Source: Bin80 sp026709335
GTDB lineage: Bacteria > Bacteroidota > Rhodothermia > Rhodothermales > Bin80
DNA length: 64,000 nucleotides
NCBI GenBank assembly: GCA_965200825.1
Contig: OZ241385.1
Span: 1,178,001 to 1,242,000, forward strand
Reading direction: 5' to 3'
Below the pieces are notes generated by a model, which saw only the letters and a list, made by a program, of their open reading frames with translations, ran no database searches and had not been told where the DNA came from. The translations under genes were made by a program, and so were the position numbers. Positions within the stretch are counted from its first letter, which is position 1; the number at the start of each line of letters is the position of its first letter. Positions 37,082 through 44,925 of the stretch are shown here, one piece after another.

Positions 37082-38287
37082 ATGTCTAAATTAACTCTCA
37101 AGGATTTGGATTTGCAGGGAAAATGCGTACTTGTGCGTGTAGATTTCAACGTTCCCTTGCAGTTATGTGAAGAAACCAATCGCTACGAAATAGTTGACGA
37201 TACGCGAATTCTTTCCGCCTTGCCTACGATCGAAAAGATTATGGGAGCAGATGGAAAAGCAATACTGATTAGTCATTTAGGTCGCCCCAAAGGACAGCCG
37301 AATCAAAATTTCAGCTTGGCCCCCGTTTCTGATCGTTTGACTGAACTTCTAGATACAAGTGTGCGCTTTTCGAGTGAAACGATTGGCAGTGTCGTAGAAA
37401 AAACGGTTCGCACTATGCCGAATGGAAGTGTGATCTTACTCGAAAACACGCGTTACTTTCCTGGTGAAACAACTAATGATCCAGCTTTTGCTGAGGAGCT
37501 CGCAAAGCTTGGTGACCTCTTCGTGAACGATGCCTTTGGTACGGCACATCGCGCTCATGCATCAAATGTAGGGGTTGCTGCCCACTTTTCTAAGCCCGCA
37601 GCCGGATGTCTACTTGAAAAGGAGTTGATTCAACTCGGTCATGCTCTGCAATCTCCTACTCCACCTAATGTTGCCCTGTTAGGGGGAGCAAAGGTATCTG
37701 ACAAGATGGGAGTGATTACAAATCTCATGGGGATTATGGACCATATTCTGATTGGTGGTGCAATGGCTTACACGTTCCTTAAGGCAAAGGGAATTCCTGT
37801 TGGAAACTCGCTCGTAGAAGAAGATCGATTGGACGATGCACGAGAAATGATGGAGCATGCCGGTGATAAACTCTTCCTCCCCAGTGACCATATTGTCAGT
37901 ACATCCTTTGATGCACCTGACGCGATCAATAATCCAGTTTCCGGTGCTATTGAAGATGGACTTATGGGATTGGATATTGGCCCCAATACGATTAAAGAGT
38001 ATACAGATTTGATATTAAGCGCCCGGACCTCTATCTGGAATGGTCCTATGGGAGTATTTGAGAAACCCGCATTTGCACGCGGTACCAAAGCGATGGCCCA
38101 AGCGATGGCTTCAGCAACAAACCTGGGAGCGACTACAATTATTGGTGGAGGGGATTCTGTGGCTGCTATCACACAGGCTAACTTACATGAAAATGTGACG
38201 CACGTATCTACTGGAGGCGGTGCGATGCTCAAATTTCTTGAGGGAAAATCATTGCCGGGCCTTGAAGCGTTGGCGGATCATCCCTAA
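37082..38287 (+). CDS. pgk: phosphoglycerate kinase
   Basis: Transfers phosphate from 1,3-bisphosphoglycerate to ADP. The start at 37082 gives the standard N-terminus KCVLVRVDFNVPL; an upstream in-frame ATG at 37004 lies inside gap and is rejected. Conserved blocks include LISHLGRPKG, LLENTRYFPGE, NDAFGTAHRAHAS, the nucleotide-binding GGAKVSDK, and IIGGGDSVAAI followed by VSTGGGAMLKFLEGK. Length is 401 residues. No clear terminator hairpin follows. Confidence 0.97.
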   Translation: MSKLTLKDLDLQGKCVLVRVDFNVPLQLCEETNRYEIVDDTRILSALPTIEKIMGADGKAILISHLGRPKGQPNQNFSLAPVSDRLTELLDTSVRFSSETIGSVVEKTVRTMPNGSVILLENTRYFPGETTNDPAFAEELAKLGDLFVNDAFGTAHRAHASNVGVAAHFSKPAAGCLLEKELIQLGHALQSPTPPNVALLGGAKVSDKMGVITNLMGIMDHILIGGAMAYTFLKAKGIPVGNSLVEEDRLDDAREMMEHAGDKLFLPSDHIVSTSFDAPDAINNPVSGAIEDGLMGLDIGPNTIKEYTDLILSARTSIWNGPMGVFEKPAFARGTKAMAQAMASATNLGATTIIGGGDSVAAITQANLHENVTHVSTGGGAMLKFLEGKSLPGLEALADHP

Positions 38288-38894
38288 ATACAGGCTGTCA
38301 AATCCCGTCATGATGCTAGAAATCGCCATCATCTGGCATCAGATTCCGCCGGTCATTGAACTGTTGCAGATTCCATAGATCCATTTTGAACGTGGCCGGT
38401 TCCGATCTCACGTATGTAACCAACAGATCTCCAAAAACAGCTTGATCATTCATAAAAGGGAAAAGTAGCATAGCACGGCCTCGCATAAAGCTTTTCATCC
38501 TATGATGCCTTAAAACAACGATCCCCAATTTGTTTGATCGCATTCAACACTCAGGGGCACAAGATTTCATTTGCAAAATCTGAGAGTCGACATGGATTGG
38601 CACTCCATACCAAAATCTTTCAGAGAAGATGACGCCTGTTTTATCTTTGTTTCACGGAATGAACTCTCGTCCGCGTCTTTTCTAGTGCGATTATTCTTTC
38701 TTGCGTTTTCTCAAACCCTAACCTCATCCATCCATGCATGGGCGGAATGGGAACACAGTAGAGTAAGTTATCCTTCGATATCAATCCTTTCTCCAAGAAT
38801 TTCTGGAATAATTTTTTTCACTTTTTCAGAGCCATACTTATTTTCCTCTATATAGTAATATCTTGCGACTATGCTTCCTGAGTTTGATATACAA
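38288..38894. other. 607 bp gap with possible gene remnants
   Basis: No intact gene is recognised. On the minus strand a 75-codon frame (38316-38543) ends with a plausible protein-like tail (WNLQQFNDRRNLMP). A second minus frame without a start is open from 38817 to 38641 and reads protein-like (NLLYCVPIPPMHGWMRLG). Neither matches a family I know. They may be leftovers of a decayed gene. Confidence 0.35.
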
Positions 38895-39608
38895 TCAAGA
38901 TTCTACTTTTTCGAAGATCCAAGCAGTATATAGAAGCCCACTCCAGTATGGCCGGATCAATCTCAGATCGACAGAGTGACAGATCTCAAGAATTCGCTCT
39001 GAATCCGCATAAGCGATTCCAGATTCAAGTCTTTTGCGAAGGCGCTCCTTCTTTTTGCCTGTATACCCTCTGAGGTCCATATAGCGCATCCACGCATCAT
39101 AGAATAACTTGAAATATGGCTCAGAGATATTTCCATGAAGGTCAAACAGAATTACGGTGCCTCCAGATCTAACACGTTGTGCAACACTTTGCATTAGTGC
39201 GTCCTTGGATCCATCATCCAGAAGAAAGTGCATTACATTGATTACAGTTGCAGCATCAAACTGATACCGCAAATCAAGTTCATGCGTAAAGGTATTATGG
39301 AATCGCACCCGAGAAGAAACCTCTAATCGCTCGGCAAGCTGACGGGAATAGTCAATCATCGCCATTGATGGATCCACACAGTCAAACGTCCAACCATGCT
39401 CTGAGGGAGCGAAAACTTCAATTTCCCGACCAGTGCCACATCCTACGATCAATAGTTGGGCTTTTTTGCTCAAACGCTCCTGCAGAAGAGAGAGTGTGGC
39501 CACGAAAAGTTCATCGTATCCAGGAATTACTTTGCTGGCGAGTTCTTTGTAGTCTTCGCCATAATCGCCATCAAAGTTGAATGCTTTGGGATCTTTCATT
39601 ATATTCAC
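38895..39608 (-). CDS. class I SAM-dependent methyltransferase
   Basis: A 237-residue cytoplasmic enzyme. The SAM-binding glycine motif is LLIVGCGTGREIEVF near residue 58, followed by the acidic motif FDCVDPSMAMIDYS. Later blocks are FDAATVINVMHFLLDD and RSGGTVILFDLHG. The overall order matches the Methyltransf_25/UbiE-like group. The substrate is not predictable. It stands alone and is transcribed divergently from msrP, with a 33 bp spacer between the starts, so the promoters must overlap or lie within the genes. Confidence 0.88.
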   Translation of the reverse strand: MNIMKDPKAFNFDGDYGEDYKELASKVIPGYDELFVATLSLLQERLSKKAQLLIVGCGTGREIEVFAPSEHGWTFDCVDPSMAMIDYSRQLAERLEVSSRVRFHNTFTHELDLRYQFDAATVINVMHFLLDDGSKDALMQSVAQRVRSGGTVILFDLHGNISEPYFKLFYDAWMRYMDLRGYTGKKKERLRKRLESGIAYADSERILEICHSVDLRLIRPYWSGLLYTAWIFEKVES

Positions 39609-39641
39609 TTAAGTTTGGTCTGAAATTACACATTTTCAAAA

Positions 39642-40670
39642 ATGGCTAACATAATTCTACCGCCGAGTTGGGCACTCAAAGAAAGTGCCTGTACATCCAA
39701 AGCTACTTATACGAATCGAAGGAAATTTGTTAAATCTCTTGGTTTGGGTGCGATTGGTCTTGCCACCTTGGGTGGTTGTTCTGCGCTTAGCCAGGAAGCG
39801 GTTGGAGGCCCTCTGGATAAAATTCCTGAAAACGCTCCCCGTGATGGATTCCCCGCTTCTCGGAATGAAACGTTTCAGGTTCCGGAGCGAGAAATGACCG
39901 AGCGCATTCTAGCCTCATCGTATAATAATTTCTATGAATTCATCAATCAAGGCAATCTAAAAAAGGTCTGGCCTCTGGTTGATGACTATGAGCCCTTCCC
40001 TTGGACGCTTCAGACTCGAGGTGAGGTTGAAAAGAAACAGAAATGGGATTTAGTGGAATTGATTAAATCCATGCAGTTGGAAGAGCGAATCTATCGATTT
40101 AGATGCGTAGAAGCTTGGTCAATGACCATCCCATGGACGGGCTTTACGCTTCGAAGTCTGATTGAAAAGTGTCAACCAAAATCATCTGCTACGCACGTCA
40201 AGTTTATATGCGTTTCTCGTCCGGATCAATTACCTGGACAAAAGAAAGCCAATTGGTATCCCTGGCCTTACTTTGAAGGATTGAGAATGGACGAAGCACT
40301 CAATGAACTCGCTTTCGTTGCCGTTGGTATGTATGGAGAACCTTTACCAAAACAGAATGGATCCCCGCTCCGGCTAGTCCTACCATGGAAATATGGATAT
40401 AAAGGCCCCAAGGCGATTACCCATATTGAATTTACACGCAAACAGCCGGGTACATTTTGGAATGAATTGCAACCAAGGGAATATGGTTTTCTCTCCAATG
40501 TGAATCCAAATATTCCCCATCCTCGCTGGACACAGGCATCCGAACGATTTATGCAAAGTGAAGGTGAGGAGCGTCGAATTCGCACTCAATTATTCAATGG
40601 ATACGACGAATGGGTTGGTGATTTGTATCCTGATGAACCTCGCTCTCCAGCAGGGCCAATCATACGCTAA
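39642..40670 (+). CDS. msrP: protein-methionine-sulfoxide reductase catalytic subunit MsrP (YedY)
   Basis: MsrP is a periplasmic molybdoenzyme that repairs oxidised methionines in envelope proteins. The 342-residue protein has a Tat-type signal: twin arginine in NRRKFVKSLGLGAIGLATLGG. The molybdenum-ligand Cys155 lies in YRFRCVEAWSMTIPWTGF, a block diagnostic for the family. The C-terminal half has PLRLVLPWKYGYKGPKAI. The usual membrane partner gene msrQ is not next to it in this window. It converges on a small membrane protein gene with 9 bp between stops. Confidence 0.94.
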   Translation: MANIILPPSWALKESACTSKATYTNRRKFVKSLGLGAIGLATLGGCSALSQEAVGGPLDKIPENAPRDGFPASRNETFQVPEREMTERILASSYNNFYEFINQGNLKKVWPLVDDYEPFPWTLQTRGEVEKKQKWDLVELIKSMQLEERIYRFRCVEAWSMTIPWTGFTLRSLIEKCQPKSSATHVKFICVSRPDQLPGQKKANWYPWPYFEGLRMDEALNELAFVAVGMYGEPLPKQNGSPLRLVLPWKYGYKGPKAITHIEFTRKQPGTFWNELQPREYGFLSNVNPNIPHPRWTQASERFMQSEGEERRIRTQLFNGYDEWVGDLYPDEPRSPAGPIIR

Positions 40671-40679
40671 TCACCGAAT

Positions 40680-41120
40680 TTACGCCCGACGAAGTGCTTT
40701 ATTCCAGAAAAAGGCAAGTAAGCCGGACAGGATGGCACCTATCAGGCTAATGCCCATTTGTGAGGCAGCAATGAGCCAATGCGCCGGCATCAATTGCTCA
40801 ATTACGATTTCTTGAGGTGCCCCTGGCCGAACCAGCACCTGTAGTGAATCCTGCCCCTTTACGCGAGACCACAAAGATTGGGGAAGTGACATTTTTTCGT
40901 GTTCAATCGTTTGCCCATCCGGTAGGGTCACCAGGAGATGAATATACCCATAGGTGACATCTGCTCGATTTGTGGTGTCAAATTCTTCGACCTTTGCAAT
41001 TGCAGAAATCCCCTCCTTCCATGTCTCTCGTAATTGCCCGGCAACTAATCCTTGATTGATAGCCAAAAAAATGAGCAGCACCGGAACTCCCCAAAAAAAT
41101 TTTGCAATGATATGAACCAT
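40680..41120 (-). CDS. small two-helix membrane protein (DUF3592-like)
   Basis: A 146-residue protein with a membrane helix near residues 5-27 and another near 118-140, enclosing an extracytoplasmic region (GISAIAKVEEFDTTNRADVTYGYIHLLVTLPDGQ) that alternates like beta strands. This layout resembles DUF3592-type proteins. No catalytic motif is visible and the function is unknown. It follows the HNH nuclease gene by 13 bp on the same strand. Confidence 0.6.
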   Translation of the reverse strand: MVHIIAKFFWGVPVLLIFLAINQGLVAGQLRETWKEGISAIAKVEEFDTTNRADVTYGYIHLLVTLPDGQTIEHEKMSLPQSLWSRVKGQDSLQVLVRPGAPQEIVIEQLMPAHWLIAASQMGISLIGAILSGLLAFFWNKALRRA

Positions 41121-41133
41121 TAAGTCTAATTTC

Positions 41134-41634
41134 TCAGGTTAAGAACAAGTATGGTTTCCATGTCTCTTCAAGAGATCCAACATAATCTCGGATAAACATA
41201 ACATGGCTTGGCCTGAATGGTTTGCGACGCAGTTTCATGTTTGCCTCTTCGGGGGTTCGATCTCCTTTTTGATTGTTACACTCAATACAAGCAGCAACTA
41301 GGTTTGTCCAACGATCTTTGCCTCCTCGAGATTTTGGAAGCACATGATCAACAGTGAGCGACTCACGACGGTTACAATACTGGCACCGGTGGCCATCTCG
41401 ACGAAGTATATTCTTCCTAGATAGCATGATATTCCTGTAAGGAACTCGTACATATCCACGCAAACGTACGATACTGGGGCAAGGCAACTGCATTGATGGA
41501 GATCTGAAAAAAACATCGGGAATACTCTCCACAAGATCGGCCTTGTTTAGATGAACAAGCACAATCGCTCTTCGGACGGTACAAACTGTAAGCGCTCTGT
41601 AATCGTGATTAAGTACAAGCACATGTGCCCTCAT
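41134..41634 (-). CDS. HNH endonuclease family protein
   Basis: About 166 residues from the ATG at 41634, giving MRAHVLVLNHDYRALTVC, the typical N-terminus of this widespread HNH family; an ATG at 41664 would add 10 residues. The nuclease core is CQYCNRRESLTVDHVLPKSRGG followed by TNLVAACIECNNQKGDRT, with two CxxC zinc pairs, the catalytic DH and the Asn. The family is found in many free-living bacteria without phage context. Its biological role is not established. Confidence 0.9.
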   Translation of the reverse strand: MRAHVLVLNHDYRALTVCTVRRAIVLVHLNKADLVESIPDVFFRSPSMQLPCPSIVRLRGYVRVPYRNIMLSRKNILRRDGHRCQYCNRRESLTVDHVLPKSRGGKDRWTNLVAACIECNNQKGDRTPEEANMKLRRKPFRPSHVMFIRDYVGSLEETWKPYLFLT

Positions 41635-41764
41635 GCGACCCGTTTCTCGGATGCCAAAAAGCACACACTACAGACTTGTAAGAATTTAATAGCGAAGGTT
41701 ATCGTCAGCAGATTCGTCAATTAAATTACATAATCACTGGATTGCTCCAATATAGAATCAATTT

Positions 41765-42571
41765 TTACGAATATTCAAATTCTAATACTTCTACCTCATC
41801 TCCTCTCCGAATGACACCTGTATTTTCAGGCACGAGATTCTCTCCGAAAAGAACCTTCCCGTTTCTTTTTCGAAAACTGCTCAAAGTGCGCAACGGTTCC
41901 TTTCCTTGAACCGCTGTATTCTGATCCACTGTGGTGATAACGCACCGTGCACAAGGTTTGACTACTGCGAAAGTAACTTCCCCGATCCGCAGACGCTTCC
42001 AATGATCTTCATCAAACGGCTGCCCCCCGGAGATGACTACATTGGGCCTGAAACGCTCCATAGGTACAGGGGTGGGTGATTTCTCATTCAACTCCCTAAG
42101 TGAGGCACTCGTTGTACACAGTAAAGGATACCCATCACTAAATGAAATTGTAGTCCCAGGCTTGGCAAATGTGCTATTAGCCATTCGTGTATTCGGATCG
42201 TCCATATATACAAGACGGACAGTTCGCCCAAGGAAATCAGATAACCATACATTCACCCGATGGCTGGCAATCTGAGCCGGAACCAGGTCGCCCCATATAG
42301 AGACTCGAAGATCAGCAGCTTCTTTTTTGGGAATTTCAACGGTGATCGGTCGTTGCCCCATTGCTGTGAGAAACAGCTCGTTGTTTTCTCTTGGAACCGC
42401 CTGAATCAAGGACATTCGTGGAAATTCTCGCTGTGAAAGAAAAATACCCTCTTCATTGATCATCATCCATCGACGATCTGAGGCTAATCCCCATAGCTCT
42501 ACCCGACTACGTAATTGAGATACGCGATGAGTTGATTTAATTGGATAGATATACAATCCCTCGAGAACCAT
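41765..42571 (-). CDS. MOSC-domain protein (YcbX-like)
   Basis: A 268-residue protein with the MOSC N-terminal beta-barrel domain (GLYIYPIKSTHRVS and DRRWMMINEEGIFLSQRE) and a C-terminal MOSC domain. Near residue 200 it has FRPNVVISGGQPFDEDHW, and the conserved Cys lies in KPCARCVITTVDQNT. Family members such as YcbX and mARC bind a molybdenum cofactor and reduce N-hydroxylated compounds. No ferredoxin domain is attached here. It is alone, with an unusual hairpin plus T-tract just upstream of its start on the opposite strand. Confidence 0.92.
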   Translation of the reverse strand: MVLEGLYIYPIKSTHRVSQLRSRVELWGLASDRRWMMINEEGIFLSQREFPRMSLIQAVPRENNELFLTAMGQRPITVEIPKKEAADLRVSIWGDLVPAQIASHRVNVWLSDFLGRTVRLVYMDDPNTRMANSTFAKPGTTISFSDGYPLLCTTSASLRELNEKSPTPVPMERFRPNVVISGGQPFDEDHWKRLRIGEVTFAVVKPCARCVITTVDQNTAVQGKEPLRTLSSFRKRNGKVLFGENLVPENTGVIRRGDEVEVLEFEYS

Positions 42572-43127
42572 AAGAGTACAAACTGCCTGATACCCTATTC
42601 TACAGATCTTGCGCAGATTGGATCTGTAGAGCTTTTTATTTTTCCTGATTTCATTCCCTGATCGCCATGCAACAACTGCTCAGTATAAACTGAAAAATGA
42701 AAATCGGACTAACGTATCTTTGGAGAACCTCATGATTTTGTGATCATCTACATCTTTTGCTATCCGGTGTCCGTCCCCAAAATGCTCGTTTTCGATTTGA
42801 ACTGCTTTCAGCGTACTTCTATGGCCATTTTTTCTTGTTACGAGATGGAATTTCTTCAAACATATAGATTGAAGATCCTTTGAAGATTTCTGCTCTCATC
42901 TGGCTGAATCATGCATGTGCATAGTTTTAAGGCAAGTTTTCGCTCTATTGTAGACCAACATGGGGGCTGATGACTAAAATCTTCGCGCCCGAGAATTGTG
43001 AAGATGAGCTATGGTCAACGATAAAAATCTTTCATAGGAGACTGGAAAGCAAGTTTATTTTTCAAGATCGGAAATTCATCCCTTTTGGGACGGATACTAA
43101 CTATTCACCCTTCTTTCTGATTCCAAA
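42572..43127. other. 556 bp divergent intergenic region
   Basis: Between the leftward MOSC gene and the rightward permease gene. It contains the terminator-like hairpin at 42600 described separately. No frame shows family features and no RNA gene was recognised. Promoters for both flanking genes must lie here, but no strong box pair was found by eye. Confidence 0.5.
42600..42642 (+). terminator. intrinsic terminator-like hairpin with T-tract
   Basis: CTACAGATC (42600-42608) pairs perfectly with GATCTGTAG (42621-42629) around a 12-base loop, followed by AGC and a T-rich run (TTTTTATTTTT). The orientation is rightward. No rightward gene ends here: the nearest upstream feature is the 5' end of the leftward MOSC gene. 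Confidence 0.55.
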
Positions 43128-44879
43128 ATGACCATCTCTCCATCTGCCTCAGATATCCGATATGAGCCAAACGAAACGCCACCTTGGCCGCTTACGATTG
43201 GCTTGGGATTTCAGTTAGTTCTGCTCACTATTGGAGGCATTGTCTTGACTCCTGCCATCGTAATTCGTGCTGCAGGAGGAAGTGATGAATATTTAACCTG
43301 GGCTGTGTTTGCCTCTGTGATTGTAAGTGGAGTGTCTACCATACTCCAAGCTTTGGGAAAATTCAGAATTGGTGCCGGCTACATCTTGGTCATGGGAACA
43401 TCCGGCGCTTTTATTGGAGTCTGTATTGCAGCACTGAATGATAGTGGACCTGCCACAATGTCAACCTTGGTGATTTGCTCTTCTCTACTACAAATTTTCT
43501 TTGCTACCAAGTTGTCCAAATTTAGGCGAATATTAACCCCCACAGTTACGGGGACCGTCATCATGCTGATCGCTGTAACCGTAGTACCTATTCTTTTTGG
43601 AATGCTTGAAGAGATTCCTGAGGGAGCCTCTATGTCTGGTAGTGCCATGAGTGCAGGAACTGCACTCATGATCACGCTCCTGCTGGCAATCAAGGCAAGA
43701 GGAATCCTCCGCCTGTGGGCCCCGATGATTGGAGTTTTGGCTGGTACCATTGTATCTGCATTTTATGGTCTTTATGATACTCAAGAAATCGTTAATGCAG
43801 CCTGGATTGGATTTCCGGACTTAGGATGGCCTGGCCTGGACCTGACGTTTGGGACTACCTTTTGGGCTTTACTCCCCGCTTTTATTTTCGTCACAATGAT
43901 TGGAGCAATTGAAACTGTCGGAGATTCTATTGCCATCCAAAAAATCTCTTGGCGTACTCCTCGGGCGGCAGATTTTCGTACGGTCCAGGGCGCACTTAGT
44001 GCCGACGGGATCGGAAATTTCCTCTCTGGACTTACTGGGACAATTCCCAATACAACCTATTCCACTTCTGTTTCAGTAGTTGAACTTACTGGTGTTGCCT
44101 CCAGAGCGTGTGGAGTTGCGATTGGATGCATCTTTATCATTCTTTCCGTAAATCCAAAATTTTTGGCAGCTATTCTGGCAATTCCTGCCCCCGTCGTTGG
44201 AGCCTTCCTGACGGTTCTAATTGCAATGCTCTTCGTATTGGGGATGAAGATTGTTGTCCAGGATGGAATTAGCTATCGAAGTGGATTGATCTGTGGCATA
44301 TCCTTTTGGATTGGAGCCGGCCTTCAAAATCGTACAATTTTCCCGGATTTTTTTGACAATCTAGCCGGCGGAGTCTTCGAGAATGGAATGGTCAGTGGTG
44401 GTCTCATTGCTATTGTACTTACAATTATATCGGAATTCACTTTGAAGGGTCGAAAGCGTATCCAAACAGCACTTAATGTTCAGTCGCTCACAGAACTGCA
44501 ATCCTTTATCCGAAAATTTTCTTCAGGTCACTCCTGGTCATCCAATTTTACACTTCGGGTTGAAGCAGCTGTTGAAGAAGCACTTCTGATACTTTGTAGT
44601 CAAAAACAGGATGGGGAAGAGGATGGAGTGCTTCAAATGGTCATAAAAGGAGAATCGGAGCATGCCATTTTGGAATTTGTGGCAGCAGATTCAAAAGAAA
44701 ATTTTGAAGATCGAATGGCATTCATGGGAGCAGATGTCTCAAATCCAAACGTGGAAAAAGATGTCTCATTTCGAATGCTTGAGCACCTCACGAGCTCAGT
44801 ACGACATGAACGATATCATGGTACAGAAATCCTAGTCCTTGAGGTACACAGATCAACGGTGATTCCTCAACGTATTTGA
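43128..44879 (+). CDS. NCS2-family nucleobase permease with C-terminal ATPase-like domain
   Basis: A 583-residue protein. Residues 20-440 are a xanthine/uracil permease of the NCS2 (SLC23) family with about 14 helices. Recognisable parts are the re-entrant GAIETVGDSIAIQ segment with its substrate-binding Glu, and SADGIGNFLSGLTGTIPNTTYSTS. Residues 445-583 are soluble. Their order resembles an RsbW/HATPase_c_2 fold: LRVEAAVEEALLIL at the N-box, strands around AILEFVAADS, and a final block SFRMLEHLTSSVRHERYHGTEILVLEV. The N-box Asn and the glycine motifs for ATP are not evident, so it is probably non-catalytic. The nucleobase specificity is unknown. Confidence 0.85.
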   Translation: MTISPSASDIRYEPNETPPWPLTIGLGFQLVLLTIGGIVLTPAIVIRAAGGSDEYLTWAVFASVIVSGVSTILQALGKFRIGAGYILVMGTSGAFIGVCIAALNDSGPATMSTLVICSSLLQIFFATKLSKFRRILTPTVTGTVIMLIAVTVVPILFGMLEEIPEGASMSGSAMSAGTALMITLLLAIKARGILRLWAPMIGVLAGTIVSAFYGLYDTQEIVNAAWIGFPDLGWPGLDLTFGTTFWALLPAFIFVTMIGAIETVGDSIAIQKISWRTPRAADFRTVQGALSADGIGNFLSGLTGTIPNTTYSTSVSVVELTGVASRACGVAIGCIFIILSVNPKFLAAILAIPAPVVGAFLTVLIAMLFVLGMKIVVQDGISYRSGLICGISFWIGAGLQNRTIFPDFFDNLAGGVFENGMVSGGLIAIVLTIISEFTLKGRKRIQTALNVQSLTELQSFIRKFSSGHSWSSNFTLRVEAAVEEALLILCSQKQDGEEDGVLQMVIKGESEHAILEFVAADSKENFEDRMAFMGADVSNPNVEKDVSFRMLEHLTSSVRHERYHGTEILVLEVHRSTVIPQRI

Positions 44880-44887
44880 GGAATCAC
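44859..44887. terminator. 12-bp perfect hairpin between convergent permease and rpoC genes
   Basis: GTGATTCCTCAA (44859-44870) pairs with TTGAGGAATCAC (44876-44887) around the loop CGTAT. The right arm contains the permease stop codon. rpoC ends at 44926 from the other side. No T-tract follows, so bidirectional termination is inferred from position and stem strength. Confidence 0.55.
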
Positions 44888-44925
44888 ACAGCCAATCAAT
44901 TAAATAGAGATACCCGACGCGAACC

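Noticed and set aside
42572..43127. Insertion-sequence remnant
   Set aside because: No transposase fragment, terminal inverted repeats or target duplication could be identified.
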